A stretch of DNA of 64,000 bases, taken from assembly GCF_000367365.1 (NCBI RefSeq), contig NZ_BARF01000021.1, positions 1 through 64,000 on the forward strand. The letters run 5' to 3'. Of this stretch, positions 8,042 to 16,741 are shown one piece after another. The notes under the pieces are model-generated. The model did not search any database, was not told the DNA's origin, and worked only from the letters and a program-made list of their open reading frames with translations. The DNA comes from Streptomyces prunicolor NBRC 13075. Lineage in GTDB: Bacteria > Actinomycetota > Actinomycetes > Streptomycetales > Streptomycetaceae. Every line of letters begins with the position of its first letter. Within the stretch, counting starts at the first letter, position 1. The translations under genes and the position numbers were made by a program.

Positions 8042-9226
8042 TCAACCGTCCGCCCGTCCGAACAGCGGCCCCAGCAGCAACTGCGCCGCTCCCTCCGCGA
8101 CACCCCGCGCCCTGCCGGGGGCGACCCGTACGGGTACGGCGGCCTCGCGGGCGCCCTCTCGCCGGGCGCCTTCGTCGAGGACGGCGGCGACTCCGCGCAC
8201 GAAGGGTTCCGGGTCGGCGGCGACGGTACGGCCGCCCAGCAGCACGAGGTCGATGTCGAGCAGGCCCACTAGGTTCGCGGCGCCCGCACCGAGCACGCGC
8301 GCCGCTTCATCGACGTCACCGCGCGCTACGGCGGCCAGGCACAGGGCCTCGATACAGCCCCGGTTCCCGCAGTCGCAGGGCGGCCCGTCCAGCTGGATCA
8401 CCTGGTGCCCGAACTCACCGGCCCCGGTCCGCGCGCCCCGGTGCACACCTCCGCCGATCACCAGTCCGGCGCCGAGCCCGGTCCCGAGGTGCAGATAGGC
8501 GAACGCCCCGCCCACCCCGCCGACGGCCAGCCCGAGCGCGGCGGCGTTCGTGTCCTTGTCGACGACGACAGGCACCCCGAGCCGCCGGGCGAGCGCGTCC
8601 CGCAGCGGAAACCCGTCCCACTCCGGGAAACCGGTGACCCGGTGCAGAACGCCGTGGGCGTGATCGAGGGGGCCGGGGAGAGCGACACCGACGCCGAGCA
8701 GGTGGCCGGTGGCGGCGAGGGCGGCGGACGCGGGGCGCAGGTCCGCCGAGCCGACGGCGTCCGGCACCACCGTCCCGATCACCAGCTCCTCGACCTCCCG
8801 AGCCACCGCCTCCACAACCACCCCGGCCCCCGCCCCCAGGTCCAGCGGCGCACCCCGCTCCCCCACCACCGCACCGGTGAGATCGACGAGCACCACCCGC
8901 AGCTCGTCCCGGTCCAGATGCACCCCCACCGCGTGCCCGGCCTCCGGCACCAGCCGCAGTACCGTGCGCGGTTTCCCGCCCGTGGACGCGCGCCGCCCCG
9001 CCTCCGCGGCAAGGCCGGACTCCCGCAGCCGGGCGGTGATCTTGCTGACGGCCTGGGGGGTGAGCCCGGTGCGCTCGGCGAGTTCGAGGCGGCTGATCCC
9101 GTCCGCGCCGGCCGTCCGCAGCAGGTCGAGGACCAGCGCGGTGTTGTGGCTGCGCACGGCGAGCAGATTCGCGCCCACCGCCGTAGTCGTTCCGCTTCCG
9201 GTCCCGCCCCGCGCACTGTTGTTCAC
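8042..9226 (-). CDS. ROK family transcriptional regulator
   Basis: A 394-aa protein: winged helix at about residues 20-85 (SRLELAERTGLTPQAVSKI) followed by the ROK sugar-binding/kinase-like domain. The zinc motif CDCGNRGCIEA is intact, and GTGLGAGLVIGG is the phosphate-binding-like loop. It is probably a sugar-responsive repressor. The GTG at 9226 is used because the upstream ATG runs into a stop. It is divergent from a Gfo/Idh/MocA oxidoreductase, and the palindrome at 9250-9276 is the likely operator for both. Confidence 0.9.
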   Translation of the reverse strand: MNNSARGGTGSGTTTAVGANLLAVRSHNTALVLDLLRTAGADGISRLELAERTGLTPQAVSKITARLRESGLAAEAGRRASTGGKPRTVLRLVPEAGHAVGVHLDRDELRVVLVDLTGAVVGERGAPLDLGAGAGVVVEAVAREVEELVIGTVVPDAVGSADLRPASAALAATGHLLGVGVALPGPLDHAHGVLHRVTGFPEWDGFPLRDALARRLGVPVVVDKDTNAAALGLAVGGVGGAFAYLHLGTGLGAGLVIGGGVHRGARTGAGEFGHQVIQLDGPPCDCGNRGCIEALCLAAVARGDVDEAARVLGAGAANLVGLLDIDLVLLGGRTVAADPEPFVRGVAAVLDEGARREGAREAAVPVRVAPGRARGVAEGAAQLLLGPLFGRADG

Positions 9227-9249
9227 ACCCCCATTGTCCCCACCACTTG

Positions 9250-9276
9250 CACTTTGGCAACAGCGTTGCGAAAGTG
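9250..9276. promoter_or_regulatory. probable ROK operator between divergent genes
   Basis: An inverted repeat with 12-bp arms matching at 11 positions (CACTTTGGCAAC / GTTGCGAAAGTG), separated by AGC. It ends just before the ribosome site of the gene at 9283 and lies 24 bp upstream of the ROK start. That position suits repression of both genes by the ROK protein. Confidence 0.7.
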
Positions 9277-9282
9277 GAGGGC

Positions 9283-10368
9283 ATGACTGGACGCACCACT
9301 CGCACACCCCTCCGCGTCGGGCTCGTCGGCTACGGCCTCGCGGGCTCCGTCTTCCACGCCCCGCTGATCGCCGCCACCGAGGGCCTCGCGCTCGACACGG
9401 TCGTCACCTCGAACCCGGAGCGGCAGCAACAGGCCCGCGCCGAGTTCCCGGACGTCCGCGTGGCCGCGACCCCGGACGAGCTGTTCGACCGCGCCGGCGA
9501 CCTGGACCTGATCGCCATCGCGTCGCCGAACAAGACGCACGTCGCGCTCGCGACCACCGCCCTGAAGGCCGGCCTGCCGGTCGTCGTGGACAAGCCGATC
9601 GCCGGCACGGCAGCCGAGGCGCGCGAGCTGGCGGCCCTGGCCGAGCAGCACGGCCTGCTCCTCTCCGTCTTCCAGAACCGCCGCTGGGACAACGACTTCC
9701 TGACCCTGCGCAAGCTCCTGGCCGAGGGCGAGCTGGGTGACGTATGGCGCTTCGAGTCCCGGTTCGAGCGCTGGCGCCCGCAGCCCAAGGGCGGCTGGCG
9801 CGAGTCCGGCGACCCGGCAGAGATCGGAGGTCTGCTCTACGACCTCGGCAGCCATGTCGTCGACCAGGCGCTGACCCTCTTCGGCCCGGCGGCCTCCGTG
9901 TACGCCGAGTCGGACATCCGCCGCCCAGGTGCGGAGACGGACGACGACACGTTCTTCGCGATCACGCACACGAACGGCGTCCGCTCACACCTGTACGTCT
10001 CCGCGACGACCGCCCAACTCGGCCCGCGTTTCCGGGTGTTGGGCTCCAAGGCGGGCTACGTCAAGTACGGCCTGGACCCTCAGGAGGCGGACCTGCGCGA
10101 CGGCAAGCGACCGGGCACGGCGGACGGTTGGGGCCAGGAGCCCGAGTCCCTCTACGGCCGTGTCGGCGCCGGCGAGTCCCCGCTGACCGGCGGTGGCCGC
10201 CCCGAACCGACCCTCCCCGGCGACTACCCCGCGTACTACGCGGCCGTCGCCGCCGCCCTCCGTGACGGCGCCCCCAACCCGGTGACCGCCCTGGAGGCGG
10301 CCGCCGCTCTCGACGTACTGGAAGCCGCGCGCCGCAGCGCCCGCGACGGAGTGACGGTGACCCTGTGA
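9283..10368 (+). CDS. Gfo/Idh/MocA family oxidoreductase
   Basis: A 361-aa NAD(P)-dependent dehydrogenase of the glucose-fructose oxidoreductase / inositol dehydrogenase family. The N-terminal Rossmann motif is GLVGYGLAGSVFHAP, then VVVDKPIAGTAAEA carries the conserved Lys-Pro. The C-terminal alpha/beta domain has GGLLYDLGSHVVDQAL with the family His. It probably oxidises a sugar or cyclitol. GTGGAGGG precedes the ATG. It overlaps the next gene by 4 bp (GTGA), so the two are cotranslated, and it is probably controlled by the divergent ROK protein. Confidence 0.92.
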   Translation: MTGRTTRTPLRVGLVGYGLAGSVFHAPLIAATEGLALDTVVTSNPERQQQARAEFPDVRVAATPDELFDRAGDLDLIAIASPNKTHVALATTALKAGLPVVVDKPIAGTAAEARELAALAEQHGLLLSVFQNRRWDNDFLTLRKLLAEGELGDVWRFESRFERWRPQPKGGWRESGDPAEIGGLLYDLGSHVVDQALTLFGPAASVYAESDIRRPGAETDDDTFFAITHTNGVRSHLYVSATTAQLGPRFRVLGSKAGYVKYGLDPQEADLRDGKRPGTADGWGQEPESLYGRVGAGESPLTGGGRPEPTLPGDYPAYYAAVAAALRDGAPNPVTALEAAAALDVLEAARRSARDGVTVTL

Positions 10369-10880
10369 CCCAGAACAAGCCCTCGATCACCCAGCGGATC
10401 GCCCCGGAGATCACCCCGACGGTGGAGGAACTGGAGGCGCAGGAACGCCACTTGGTGTTCCAGCACTTCACCTACGACGACGCGTGGGAGCTGGGTTCGC
10501 TGCTCGTGGAAATGGCCCGGGAGCGGCAGGCCCCGGTCGCCATCGACATCCGGCGCGGCGGTCAGCAGCTGTTCCACGCGGCGCTGCGGGGTTCGGCCCC
10601 CGACAACGACGCGTGGATCGACCGTAAGCGCAAGGTGGTCGAGCGCTTCGGCGCGGCCTCCTACCTGGTCGGCACCCGCTTCCGCGCCAAGGGCAGCACC
10701 TTCGAGGAGTCCTCCCGCCTCGACCCCGACGAGTACGCGGCGCACGGCGGTTCGTTCCCGATCAATGTCGAGGGCGTGGGTCTGATCGGCACGGTGACGG
10801 TGAGCGGGTTGCCGCAGTTGCAGGACCACCGGTTCGTGGTCGAGGCGCTGGAGCGGTTCCTGGGCGACGACCGGAAGTAA
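10365..10880 (+). CDS. heme-degrading domain (UPF0303/DUF336) protein
   Basis: A 171-aa cytoplasmic protein of the UPF0303 branch of the haem-degrading-type (HbpS/GlcG, PF03928) fold, seen in IDIRRGGQQLFHAALRGSAPDN and the C-terminal LIGTVTVSGLPQLQDH block. The biochemical role is not settled; relatives bind haem, cobalamin or small acids. The GTG start overlaps the stop of the oxidoreductase, so they form one operon and it may serve the same sugar pathway. Confidence 0.82.
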   Translation: MTQNKPSITQRIAPEITPTVEELEAQERHLVFQHFTYDDAWELGSLLVEMARERQAPVAIDIRRGGQQLFHAALRGSAPDNDAWIDRKRKVVERFGAASYLVGTRFRAKGSTFEESSRLDPDEYAAHGGSFPINVEGVGLIGTVTVSGLPQLQDHRFVVEALERFLGDDRK

Positions 10881-10966
10881 CCGCCGGGCGGAAACAATCC
10901 GAGGCTCCCTCCGGTTGGCACTGACCAGCACGTCCCACACGTCCCACACCGGAGGGAACAGGACCG

Positions 10967-11062
10967 ATGAGCAGCGCCCTGAAGGAAACGATCGGCCGCT
11001 ACGGCATCTGGAGCGTGGGTCTGCGCTCCGAAGAGCCGTCCCTGCGCGCCGAGTTTCACTGA
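10967..11062 (+). pseudogene. remnant of an LLM-class F420-dependent oxidoreductase
   Basis: An ATG with a nearby GGAGGGAA site opens a 31-codon frame containing IGRYGIWSVGLRSEEPSLRA, which matches the N-terminus of Streptomyces LLM-class flavin/F420 oxidoreductases from memory. The frame then stops. Shifting frame just before the stop reads ELEEARR, like the next conserved segment, so an internal deletion with frameshift plus loss of the rest is the simplest reading. The remainder up to the terminator at 11094 is non-coding. Confidence 0.6.
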
Positions 11063-11093
11063 GCTGGAGGAGGCCCGGCGCTCAGTCCGCGCC

Positions 11094-11115
11094 GGCGTGG
11101 CCGGACGGCCACGCC
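11094..11115. terminator. bidirectional hairpin terminator
   Basis: A perfect 9-bp stem (GGCGTGGCC / GGCCACGCC) with a 4-nt loop, placed between the plus-strand group ending with the broken oxidoreductase and the minus-strand Uma2 gene whose stop is at 11120. There is no U-tract, as is common in Streptomyces. Confidence 0.65.
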
Positions 11116-11119
11116 GACC

Positions 11120-11677
11120 TCAGGCCAGGTCCGACGTGTCCAGGTCGAACCCGAAAGGCTCGGGCAACCCTAGCTTCGCGCCGAAGACCGCCTTCTGCGA
11201 GTGCTGGTATCGACCACCCTTGGGCTCCCAGTGCACGACCACCTCGCCACGGTGCCGGTCGACGAGCAGATACACGGGCAGCGCGGCCTGGGCGTAGGCG
11301 TCACGCTTCTCGACGCGGTCGGCGTCCGCATCCTTCTCGCTGCCCGACGTCACCTCGACAACCAGCAGGACCGCCGAGGTATCCGCCCAGGACGGCTGCC
11401 CCCGGAAGTTCCCGAGCGGGGCGACCGCGCCATCGACGCGGGCGCGTCCGGCACGGTATGCGGGAATGGCCAGCCCTCGCTCCTGGTACATGCGCAGCCC
11501 AGGATCGTGCACCCGTACCTGGTCCCCGATGGACATGACGTTCTCGTCGTGGTCACCGTCCGGAGCCGGAGTCACGGTCACCCTCCCGTTGATCAGCTCG
11601 ATGTGGAGGCTTTCCGGCGCTGCGGCTTCGAGCGCTTCGAACTCCTCAAGCGTCACTTCGGTCTGCACAACGGTCAT
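11120..11677 (-). CDS. Uma2 family (DUF820) putative endonuclease
   Basis: A 185-aa protein of the Uma2/DUF820 family, which has a PD-(D/E)XK nuclease-like fold. Visible are the ELINGRVTVTPAP start of the core, the acidic LLVVEVTSGSEKDADADRVEKRDAYAQA block with the catalytic-type E and K residues, and YLLVDRH. Actinobacteria carry many copies and the biological role is unknown. The gene is monocistronic and its 3' end abuts the hairpin at 11094-11115. Confidence 0.85.
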   Translation of the reverse strand: MTVVQTEVTLEEFEALEAAAPESLHIELINGRVTVTPAPDGDHDENVMSIGDQVRVHDPGLRMYQERGLAIPAYRAGRARVDGAVAPLGNFRGQPSWADTSAVLLVVEVTSGSEKDADADRVEKRDAYAQAALPVYLLVDRHRGEVVVHWEPKGGRYQHSQKAVFGAKLGLPEPFGFDLDTSDLA

Positions 11678-11742
11678 GGTGCCCTCCTATTCTCCGGACC
11701 AGCGTACGCGTCCTTGAGCTCGTGCCGCTGACGCTCCGAACC

Positions 11743-13884
11743 TCATATCCCCAGCCTCCGCAGCTCCTGCCCCAGCACCGGAGTCAGCGCCTCGGCGTAG
11801 GTCTCCGCCAGGTGGCTCTCGTCGCGGTAGACGAACGTGTCGCGGACGGCGACGGGGCAGTTGCCCGAGCCGGGGCAGAGCCAGGGCTTCGGGTCGATCA
11901 CGGTGGCGCCGGCACGGAGGGCGCCTTGGCGGTTGGCCTCCCGCCGGGTGGGGTCCTTGATCGCCTCGCTCTGGTCCGACTCGCACTTGTCCAGCCGCAG
12001 GGGATGCGTCGACGCGCACTCGACGGGGTCGTCCTGCGCGTTCGGCCACGGGGTGTCGAGCAGGACGGCCACCTGGTCGGCGGCGCGGGCCAGCCGCTCG
12101 TAGACGCGTGCATAACCCGCCGTCCAGTCCTCCAGCGGGTCCTTCATCGGTTTCACGGGCTTGGCCACCTCGGAGGAGGAGGCCAGGACCAGCATCGGGT
12201 GCAGCTGCTCGATCCGCCGCAGCGCGTTCTCCCGCCAGGTGTCGCACGAGGTGTACGGGCCGGGGCCGTTGACGGTCGTGATGTCGGCCGTCTTGCAGGA
12301 CGCCTTCGTCAGGGACACCAGCCTCCAGCCGTACTGGTGGCTCAGTTTCTCCAGCGCCGGGAACCACTGGGCGGCGTGCGAGTCGCCGTAGAGGACGACG
12401 ACCTTGTCGCCGGAGGGGTCGCCGTACTCGCAGGCCGGCGAGCTGGTGGCCGTGTAGTTGACGTGGCAGCTGTCGCGGTAGACGGCGGAGCGCTTCGTCT
12501 TGATGGCGGCGAGGGCCGGTGACAGGTTGCTCGGCAGCGTGGTCGCGGGTGCGGCGAGGAGGCCGGTGAGCCGGGCCTCGGGGTCCGATGCCGTCGTCAG
12601 GGCCTCCGCGAGGCCGGGCACCCGGGTGCCGGAGCCGATCGGTGGTGGGAAGGCCGTAGCGACGAGGGCGGCGGACACGACGGTCGCGGACAGGCCGAGG
12701 CCGAAGGTCACCGCCGTCGTGGGTCGTCGGCGCAGCGAGCCGCTGAACCGGACCGGGTTCTCCAGCAGCCGCAGGCTCACCCGGGCCAGGGCCAGGGCGA
12801 CCGCGCACAGCGCGAGATTCAGCCGGAGCCCGGCCGGGCGTCCCAGCGCCAGGGGGCCGAGCATCAGCAGCGGCCAGTGCCACAGGTACCAGCCGTACGA
12901 GAGGTCGCCCAGCCAGGCCGCGGGGCGCAGGGCGGCCGGTGTGGAGGGGGGTTCCCTACGGCAGCCGCCCGCGATCACCAGGGCCGCGCCGAGCACGGGC
13001 AGCAGCGCGAAGTGGCCGGGGAACGGCGTGTCCGCGTCGTACAGCGTCGCCGCCGCGATGATGCCGGACAGCCCCAACAACGCGCCTGTGGCGGCGAGTT
13101 GGCGAGGCAGGCGCTCCAACGCCCCGGCGCCGAAGGCCAGTAGGGCGCCGGTGCCCAGTTCCCACAGGCGGGTGTGCGGGCCGAAGTACGCCCAGGAGGG
13201 CGAGGTCTCGGTCGCGCGGACGCCCAGGACGTACGACAGCACGCACAACACGCCCAACGGCAGGGCCCGTAGCCATGGACGTCGGATCAACTTCCAGCTG
13301 ACGAGCAGGAGTAGGGGCCACAGGAGGTAGAACTGCTCCTCCACGGACAGCGACCACAGGTGCTGGAAGGGCGACGGCGAGCTTCCCTCGCGGAGGTAGT
13401 CGGTGCCCGAGTCCGCCAGGTCGATGTTCACGAAGTACAGCGCGCCCGCCAGCGCGTCGTGCATGAACTCGGCGTAGCGGACCTTCGAGGCGAAGAGCCG
13501 GCAGCCGATCATGGTGGCCAGCGACACCAGGGTCGCCAGCGGGAGTATGCGCACGGCGCGGCGGGCGTAGAAGCGCCGCAGGGAGAGGGTTCCGGAGCGG
13601 TCGGCCTCGCGGAGCAGGCCCGAGGTGATGAGGAATCCGGAGATCACGAAGAAGACGTCGACCCCGACATAGCCGCCGGCCGCGAACGTCACTCCGGCGT
13701 GCGCCAGCACGACGAGCGTGACGGCCAGGCCGCGCAGCGCCTGGATGTCGGGCCGCTGCGGCGGCCTCGGCGAACGGGCGGGCAGCCATGCGGTGAGGCC
13801 GCGTCCGCGCGGCGGTGATCCGTCGGGCCGCCCGTCCGGCGCCGTGTCCTGCCGCGGGCAGGTGGTGGCGGGGGTGTGCGTCAT
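11743..13884 (-). CDS. acyltransferase 3 / SGNH hydrolase fusion (OafA-type)
   Basis: A 713-aa membrane O-acyltransferase. Residues about 40-400 form the multi-helix acyltransferase-3 domain (RPDIQALRGLAV at the start, FFVISGFLIT, and SVEEQFYLLWPLL with the catalytic-type His-less QFY block). The C-terminal ~280 residues are a periplasmic-side SGNH domain with VVLYGDSHAAQW and a distal DESHLAE. Such fusions O-acetylate surface polysaccharide or peptidoglycan, moving the acyl group across the membrane. The gene stands alone and the glycan acceptor is unknown. Confidence 0.9.
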   Translation of the reverse strand: MTHTPATTCPRQDTAPDGRPDGSPPRGRGLTAWLPARSPRPPQRPDIQALRGLAVTLVVLAHAGVTFAAGGYVGVDVFFVISGFLITSGLLREADRSGTLSLRRFYARRAVRILPLATLVSLATMIGCRLFASKVRYAEFMHDALAGALYFVNIDLADSGTDYLREGSSPSPFQHLWSLSVEEQFYLLWPLLLLVSWKLIRRPWLRALPLGVLCVLSYVLGVRATETSPSWAYFGPHTRLWELGTGALLAFGAGALERLPRQLAATGALLGLSGIIAAATLYDADTPFPGHFALLPVLGAALVIAGGCRREPPSTPAALRPAAWLGDLSYGWYLWHWPLLMLGPLALGRPAGLRLNLALCAVALALARVSLRLLENPVRFSGSLRRRPTTAVTFGLGLSATVVSAALVATAFPPPIGSGTRVPGLAEALTTASDPEARLTGLLAAPATTLPSNLSPALAAIKTKRSAVYRDSCHVNYTATSSPACEYGDPSGDKVVVLYGDSHAAQWFPALEKLSHQYGWRLVSLTKASCKTADITTVNGPGPYTSCDTWRENALRRIEQLHPMLVLASSSEVAKPVKPMKDPLEDWTAGYARVYERLARAADQVAVLLDTPWPNAQDDPVECASTHPLRLDKCESDQSEAIKDPTRREANRQGALRAGATVIDPKPWLCPGSGNCPVAVRDTFVYRDESHLAETYAEALTPVLGQELRRLGI

Positions 13885-13973
13885 ACCTGGAACTGTGCGC
13901 GGAGCGCGGGGAGTTCCAGTCCTTCACGGCGCATTGGTCCCCCGCCGTCCGCCAAGCGTTCTTCAGGCGTTCG

Positions 13974-14831
13974 TCAGGCGTCCTTCAACTCCTGCCGCTG
14001 CCGCCCGAGTCCGGAGATCTCCAGCTCCACGACGTCCCCGGCCCGCAGGAACGGCTTGGGCTCCGGCTGCCCCAGCGCGACGCCCGCCGGAGTACCGGTG
14101 TTGATGACATCCCCGGGGTAGAGGGTCATGAACTGGCTTACGTAGCGCACCACTTCGGCGACCGGGAAGATCTGCTCGGCGGTCGTCCCGTCCTGCTTCA
14201 ACTCCCCGTTCACCCACAGCCGTAGCGACAGCCCCTGCGGATCGCCGACCTCGTCCGCGGTCACCAGCCACGGCCCCAGCGGGTTGAACGTCTCGCAGTT
14301 CTTGCCCTTGTCCCAGGTCCCGCCCCGCTCGATCTGGAACTCCCGCTCGGACACGTCGTGCGCGACCGCGTACCCCGCGACATGCGCGAGCGCCTCCTCG
14401 TGGGACTCCAGATAGCGGGCCGTACGCCCGATGACGACGGCGAGTTCGACCTCCCAGTCGGTCTTCACGGAGTTACGCGGGACGAGCACGGTGTCGTACG
14501 GCCCGACGACCGTGTCGGCGGCTTTGAAGAAGACGACCGGCTCGGCGGGCGGCTCGGCGCCGGTCTCGCGGGCGTGGTCGTGGTAGTTCAGCCCAATGCA
14601 CACGACCTTGCCGATCCGTGCCAGCGGCGGCCCGACCCGCAGCCCGTCGGCGTCCAGCGCGGGCAGCTCCCCGGCGTCGGCCGCGGCGCGGATCCGGCCC
14701 AGCGCGGCGGTGTCGGCGAGCAGCGGCCCGTCGATGTCCGGGACGATGCCGGACAGGTCCCGCAGGGTCCCGTCGGCGTCGAGCAGCGCGGGCCGCTCCG
14801 CCCCCGCCGTACCGACTCGCAGCAGCTTCAT
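13974..14831 (-). CDS. fumarylacetoacetate hydrolase family protein
   Basis: A 285-aa enzyme of the FAH superfamily. CIGLNYHDHARETG, the metal-binding glutamates in DWEVELAVVIG, and PGDVINTGTPAGVALGQ are all present. Members hydrolyse C-C bonds or decarboxylate 2-keto acids in aromatic or sugar breakdown; the substrate is not identifiable here. The start at 14831 has an in-frame AUG preceded by GGAGATGG; a longer N-terminus is unlikely. Confidence 0.9.
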   Translation of the reverse strand: MKLLRVGTAGAERPALLDADGTLRDLSGIVPDIDGPLLADTAALGRIRAAADAGELPALDADGLRVGPPLARIGKVVCIGLNYHDHARETGAEPPAEPVVFFKAADTVVGPYDTVLVPRNSVKTDWEVELAVVIGRTARYLESHEEALAHVAGYAVAHDVSEREFQIERGGTWDKGKNCETFNPLGPWLVTADEVGDPQGLSLRLWVNGELKQDGTTAEQIFPVAEVVRYVSQFMTLYPGDVINTGTPAGVALGQPEPKPFLRAGDVVELEISGLGRQRQELKDA

Positions 14832-14911
14832 GTTCACCATCTCCATCGATCGTGCGGGCCGTCGACCGATGGGTGCAGCCATCGGATGACTGGTCGATCC
14901 TCCAAGCTCAT

Positions 14912-14947
14912 GGTCCAGTCCGCAATACCCGGTTCACGGACTGGACC
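14912..14947 (-). terminator. hairpin terminator of the DUF6412-YidC unit
   Basis: A perfect 11-bp stem (GGTCCAGTCCG / CGGACTGGACC) with a 14-nt loop, 25 bp beyond the YidC-like stop on the minus strand and upstream of the FAH gene. Confidence 0.6.
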
Positions 14948-14972
14948 GTCACCGCGGGCGGTCAGGCCGCCG

Positions 14973-15677
14973 TCACGTGTAGAGAACCGCCCGCTCCACG
15001 GCACTCCAGGCCGCGCTGGTCACCACGTACAGCGCGACGGCGAGCGGCACGACGGCCACGGTGATCAGCGTGCCGTAGGAGAGGAGCGGCAGCACCTTGC
15101 CGAGGGCGCCGGTGCCGGTGCCGGTGCCGGTGCCGACACCTGTAGCCGTGTCGGCGGCCGTGCGGCGGGCGCGGACGTAGGTGAAGGTCGCGATCGCGGC
15201 GACTACGAGGAACAGCCCGACGTAGACGAGTCCGGCCGGCCCGAACATCCCGTCCCCGGCGAGCGCGTCGGCCCAGCGTCCGCCGAGCGGCGCGGCGAAC
15301 AACTGGTGGGAGAGGAGGCCGTCGCCGTCGCCGGAGAACAGGCGGTAGAGGAGGAAGAACGCCGGGAGTTGGAGCAGGCTCGGCAGGATCCCGGACAGCG
15401 GGGACACCTTCTCCTCGGTGTGCAGTTCGAGTACGGCCTTCTGCAGCTTCTCGGGCTGCTTCGCGTACCGCTTCCGCAACTCGGCGATACGCGGCTGGAG
15501 TTGGGCCCGCGCCCGCTGTCCACGCGCCGCGGCCCGCGACAGGGGATGCACGAGGAGCCGTACGAGAGCGGTGAACAGGACGATCGCGGCGGCGGCCGCA
15601 GCCGTACCGAACAACGGGTGGAGCAGGTCGGCGAGTTGGTCGACCAGGGCAGCGAAAACGGACATGAAGACAGACAT
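14973..15677 (-). CDS. YidC/Oxa1 family membrane protein insertase
   Basis: A 234-aa short paralogue of YidC, about the size of Gram-positive YidC2-type proteins, with five predicted membrane helices. It shows LVRLLVHPLSRAAARGQRA with the conserved positively charged groove Arg, QPRIAELRKRYAKQPEKL and LPAFFLLYRLFSG. It folds and inserts membrane proteins. The ATG at 15677 follows GGAGGG. The upstream DUF6412 gene is on the same strand, a pairing common in Streptomyces. The essential YidC encoded near oriC should exist elsewhere, so this is probably the accessory copy. Confidence 0.88.
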   Translation of the reverse strand: MSVFMSVFAALVDQLADLLHPLFGTAAAAAAIVLFTALVRLLVHPLSRAAARGQRARAQLQPRIAELRKRYAKQPEKLQKAVLELHTEEKVSPLSGILPSLLQLPAFFLLYRLFSGDGDGLLSHQLFAAPLGGRWADALAGDGMFGPAGLVYVGLFLVVAAIATFTYVRARRTAADTATGVGTGTGTGTGALGKVLPLLSYGTLITVAVVPLAVALYVVTSAAWSAVERAVLYT

Positions 15678-15767
15678 GGGTGAGCCCTCCGTGGGTCTCG
15701 TCGTGCCGGGAGTGGGCATGGCGACGGGACGACCCCGCGCGGAGGCGGAAAAGGCTGCTGGGAATGC

Positions 15768-16058
15768 CTACGCGGTGGTCGTCCGGAGGGTGTGTCCAGG
15801 GGCTCGGGGGCGTGGGCGGCCCGAGGCGTCGGGGTCGCGCTGGGGCAGGAACGCCGTACGGCGGGCCCGGTCGCGGATGGCCGTACGGACCCGGGTGGGC
15901 GGTACGGCGGGCGCGCTGCGCGCGGTGAGGAGGGCGCAGACGGCGAGGGCGGTACCGGTCGCGGCGAGCGCGACGACGGCCGGGAGGCCGGCGGTGTCCA
16001 CCAGCACGAAGGGGAGCAGGAAGAAGAGCAGCAGGGTGGTCGCCCGACTGCGGTTCAT
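15768..16058 (-). CDS. DUF6412 small membrane protein
   Basis: A 96-aa protein with two closely spaced hydrophobic helices (TTLLLFFLLPFVLVDTAGL and VVALAATGTALAVCALLTA) followed by a basic, Arg/Pro-rich tail. It matches the DUF6412 proteins found directly upstream of the accessory yidC in Streptomyces. It may be a partner or a client of that insertase. The function is unknown. Confidence 0.72.
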   Translation of the reverse strand: MNRSRATTLLLFFLLPFVLVDTAGLPAVVALAATGTALAVCALLTARSAPAVPPTRVRTAIRDRARRTAFLPQRDPDASGRPRPRAPGHTLRTTTA

Positions 16059-16116
16059 GGTCCGCCCCCTCTCCCGACTGCCGTGGCTACGGTAACTACC
16101 GTTCTCGTACTGCCCG

Positions 16117-16644
16117 TTATACAGGATCGCTCTCGATCGGCTGGAGCAGTCGTCGCGGTTTGAGGAGTGCCCGGCCGACCGAGTCCGCCGGGTCCGGATC
16201 GAGTCCGGGGCCCGGGTCCATGAGGACGTCCGCGACGGGGACGACGAGGCCGCAGGCGGGGCACTCGCCGTAGGAGCCGAGTTCGGTGCCGCAGTCCGCG
16301 TGCCGGAAGTAGCGCAGCTGTGTCTCGCCGTACTGCTCGCGCTTCCACCGGCCGAGCGAGCGCAGCACCGGCCACAGGGCGATCCCGCGCTCGGTGATGA
16401 CGTACTCGTCGCGCGGCGGGGACTCCTGGTACCGGCGTTTTTCGAGGATGCCCTCGGCGGTGAGCGCCTGGAGGCGGGAGGCGAGGACCGCGCGCGGGAT
16501 GCCGAGGTGGGCGAGGAAGTCGTTGTAGCGCCGTACGCCGTAGAGGGCGTCCCGGACGACGAGCAGCGTCCAGCGCTCGCCGACCACCTCCAGCGCCCCG
16601 GCCATCGAGCATTCCTGTCCCGCGTAGTCCTTGCCCAGTGACAT
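16117..16644 (-). CDS. HxlR family winged-helix regulator
   Basis: A 175-aa MarR-like regulator of the HxlR type: ECSMAGALEVVGERWTLLVVRDA with the conserved N-terminal Cys, then YNDFLAHLGIPRAVLASRL and the wing YQESPPRDEYVITERG. A C-terminal extension has a CGTELG / CPACG cysteine pair set that may bind metal. It is divergent from an MFS pump. A TAAGGT hexamer 7 bp upstream of the ATG suggests a leaderless transcript, and its -35 overlaps the operator at 16677-16696, implying self-repression. Confidence 0.88.
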   Translation of the reverse strand: MSLGKDYAGQECSMAGALEVVGERWTLLVVRDALYGVRRYNDFLAHLGIPRAVLASRLQALTAEGILEKRRYQESPPRDEYVITERGIALWPVLRSLGRWKREQYGETQLRYFRHADCGTELGSYGECPACGLVVPVADVLMDPGPGLDPDPADSVGRALLKPRRLLQPIESDPV

Positions 16645-16676
16645 GCCACCCACCTTAGCCACATTCCGAGAAGTAA

Positions 16677-16741
16677 GTTCAATGAACGAACCTTCAATGC
16701 TACGGTACTCCGCATGACTAGGTTCAGTGAACGAACCCTCA
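16677..16741. promoter_or_regulatory. divergent HxlR/MFS promoter with duplicated operator
   Basis: Two 20-bp direct repeats, identical at 18 positions, lie at 16677-16696 and 16722-16741, each holding the palindrome GTTCA-N-TGAAC. The first covers the -35 of both divergent promoters. The second lies in the first codons of the MFS gene. Between them is TACGGT (16701-16706), 7 bp before the MFS ATG, typical of a leaderless start. The HxlR protein is the likely ligand. Confidence 0.7.
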
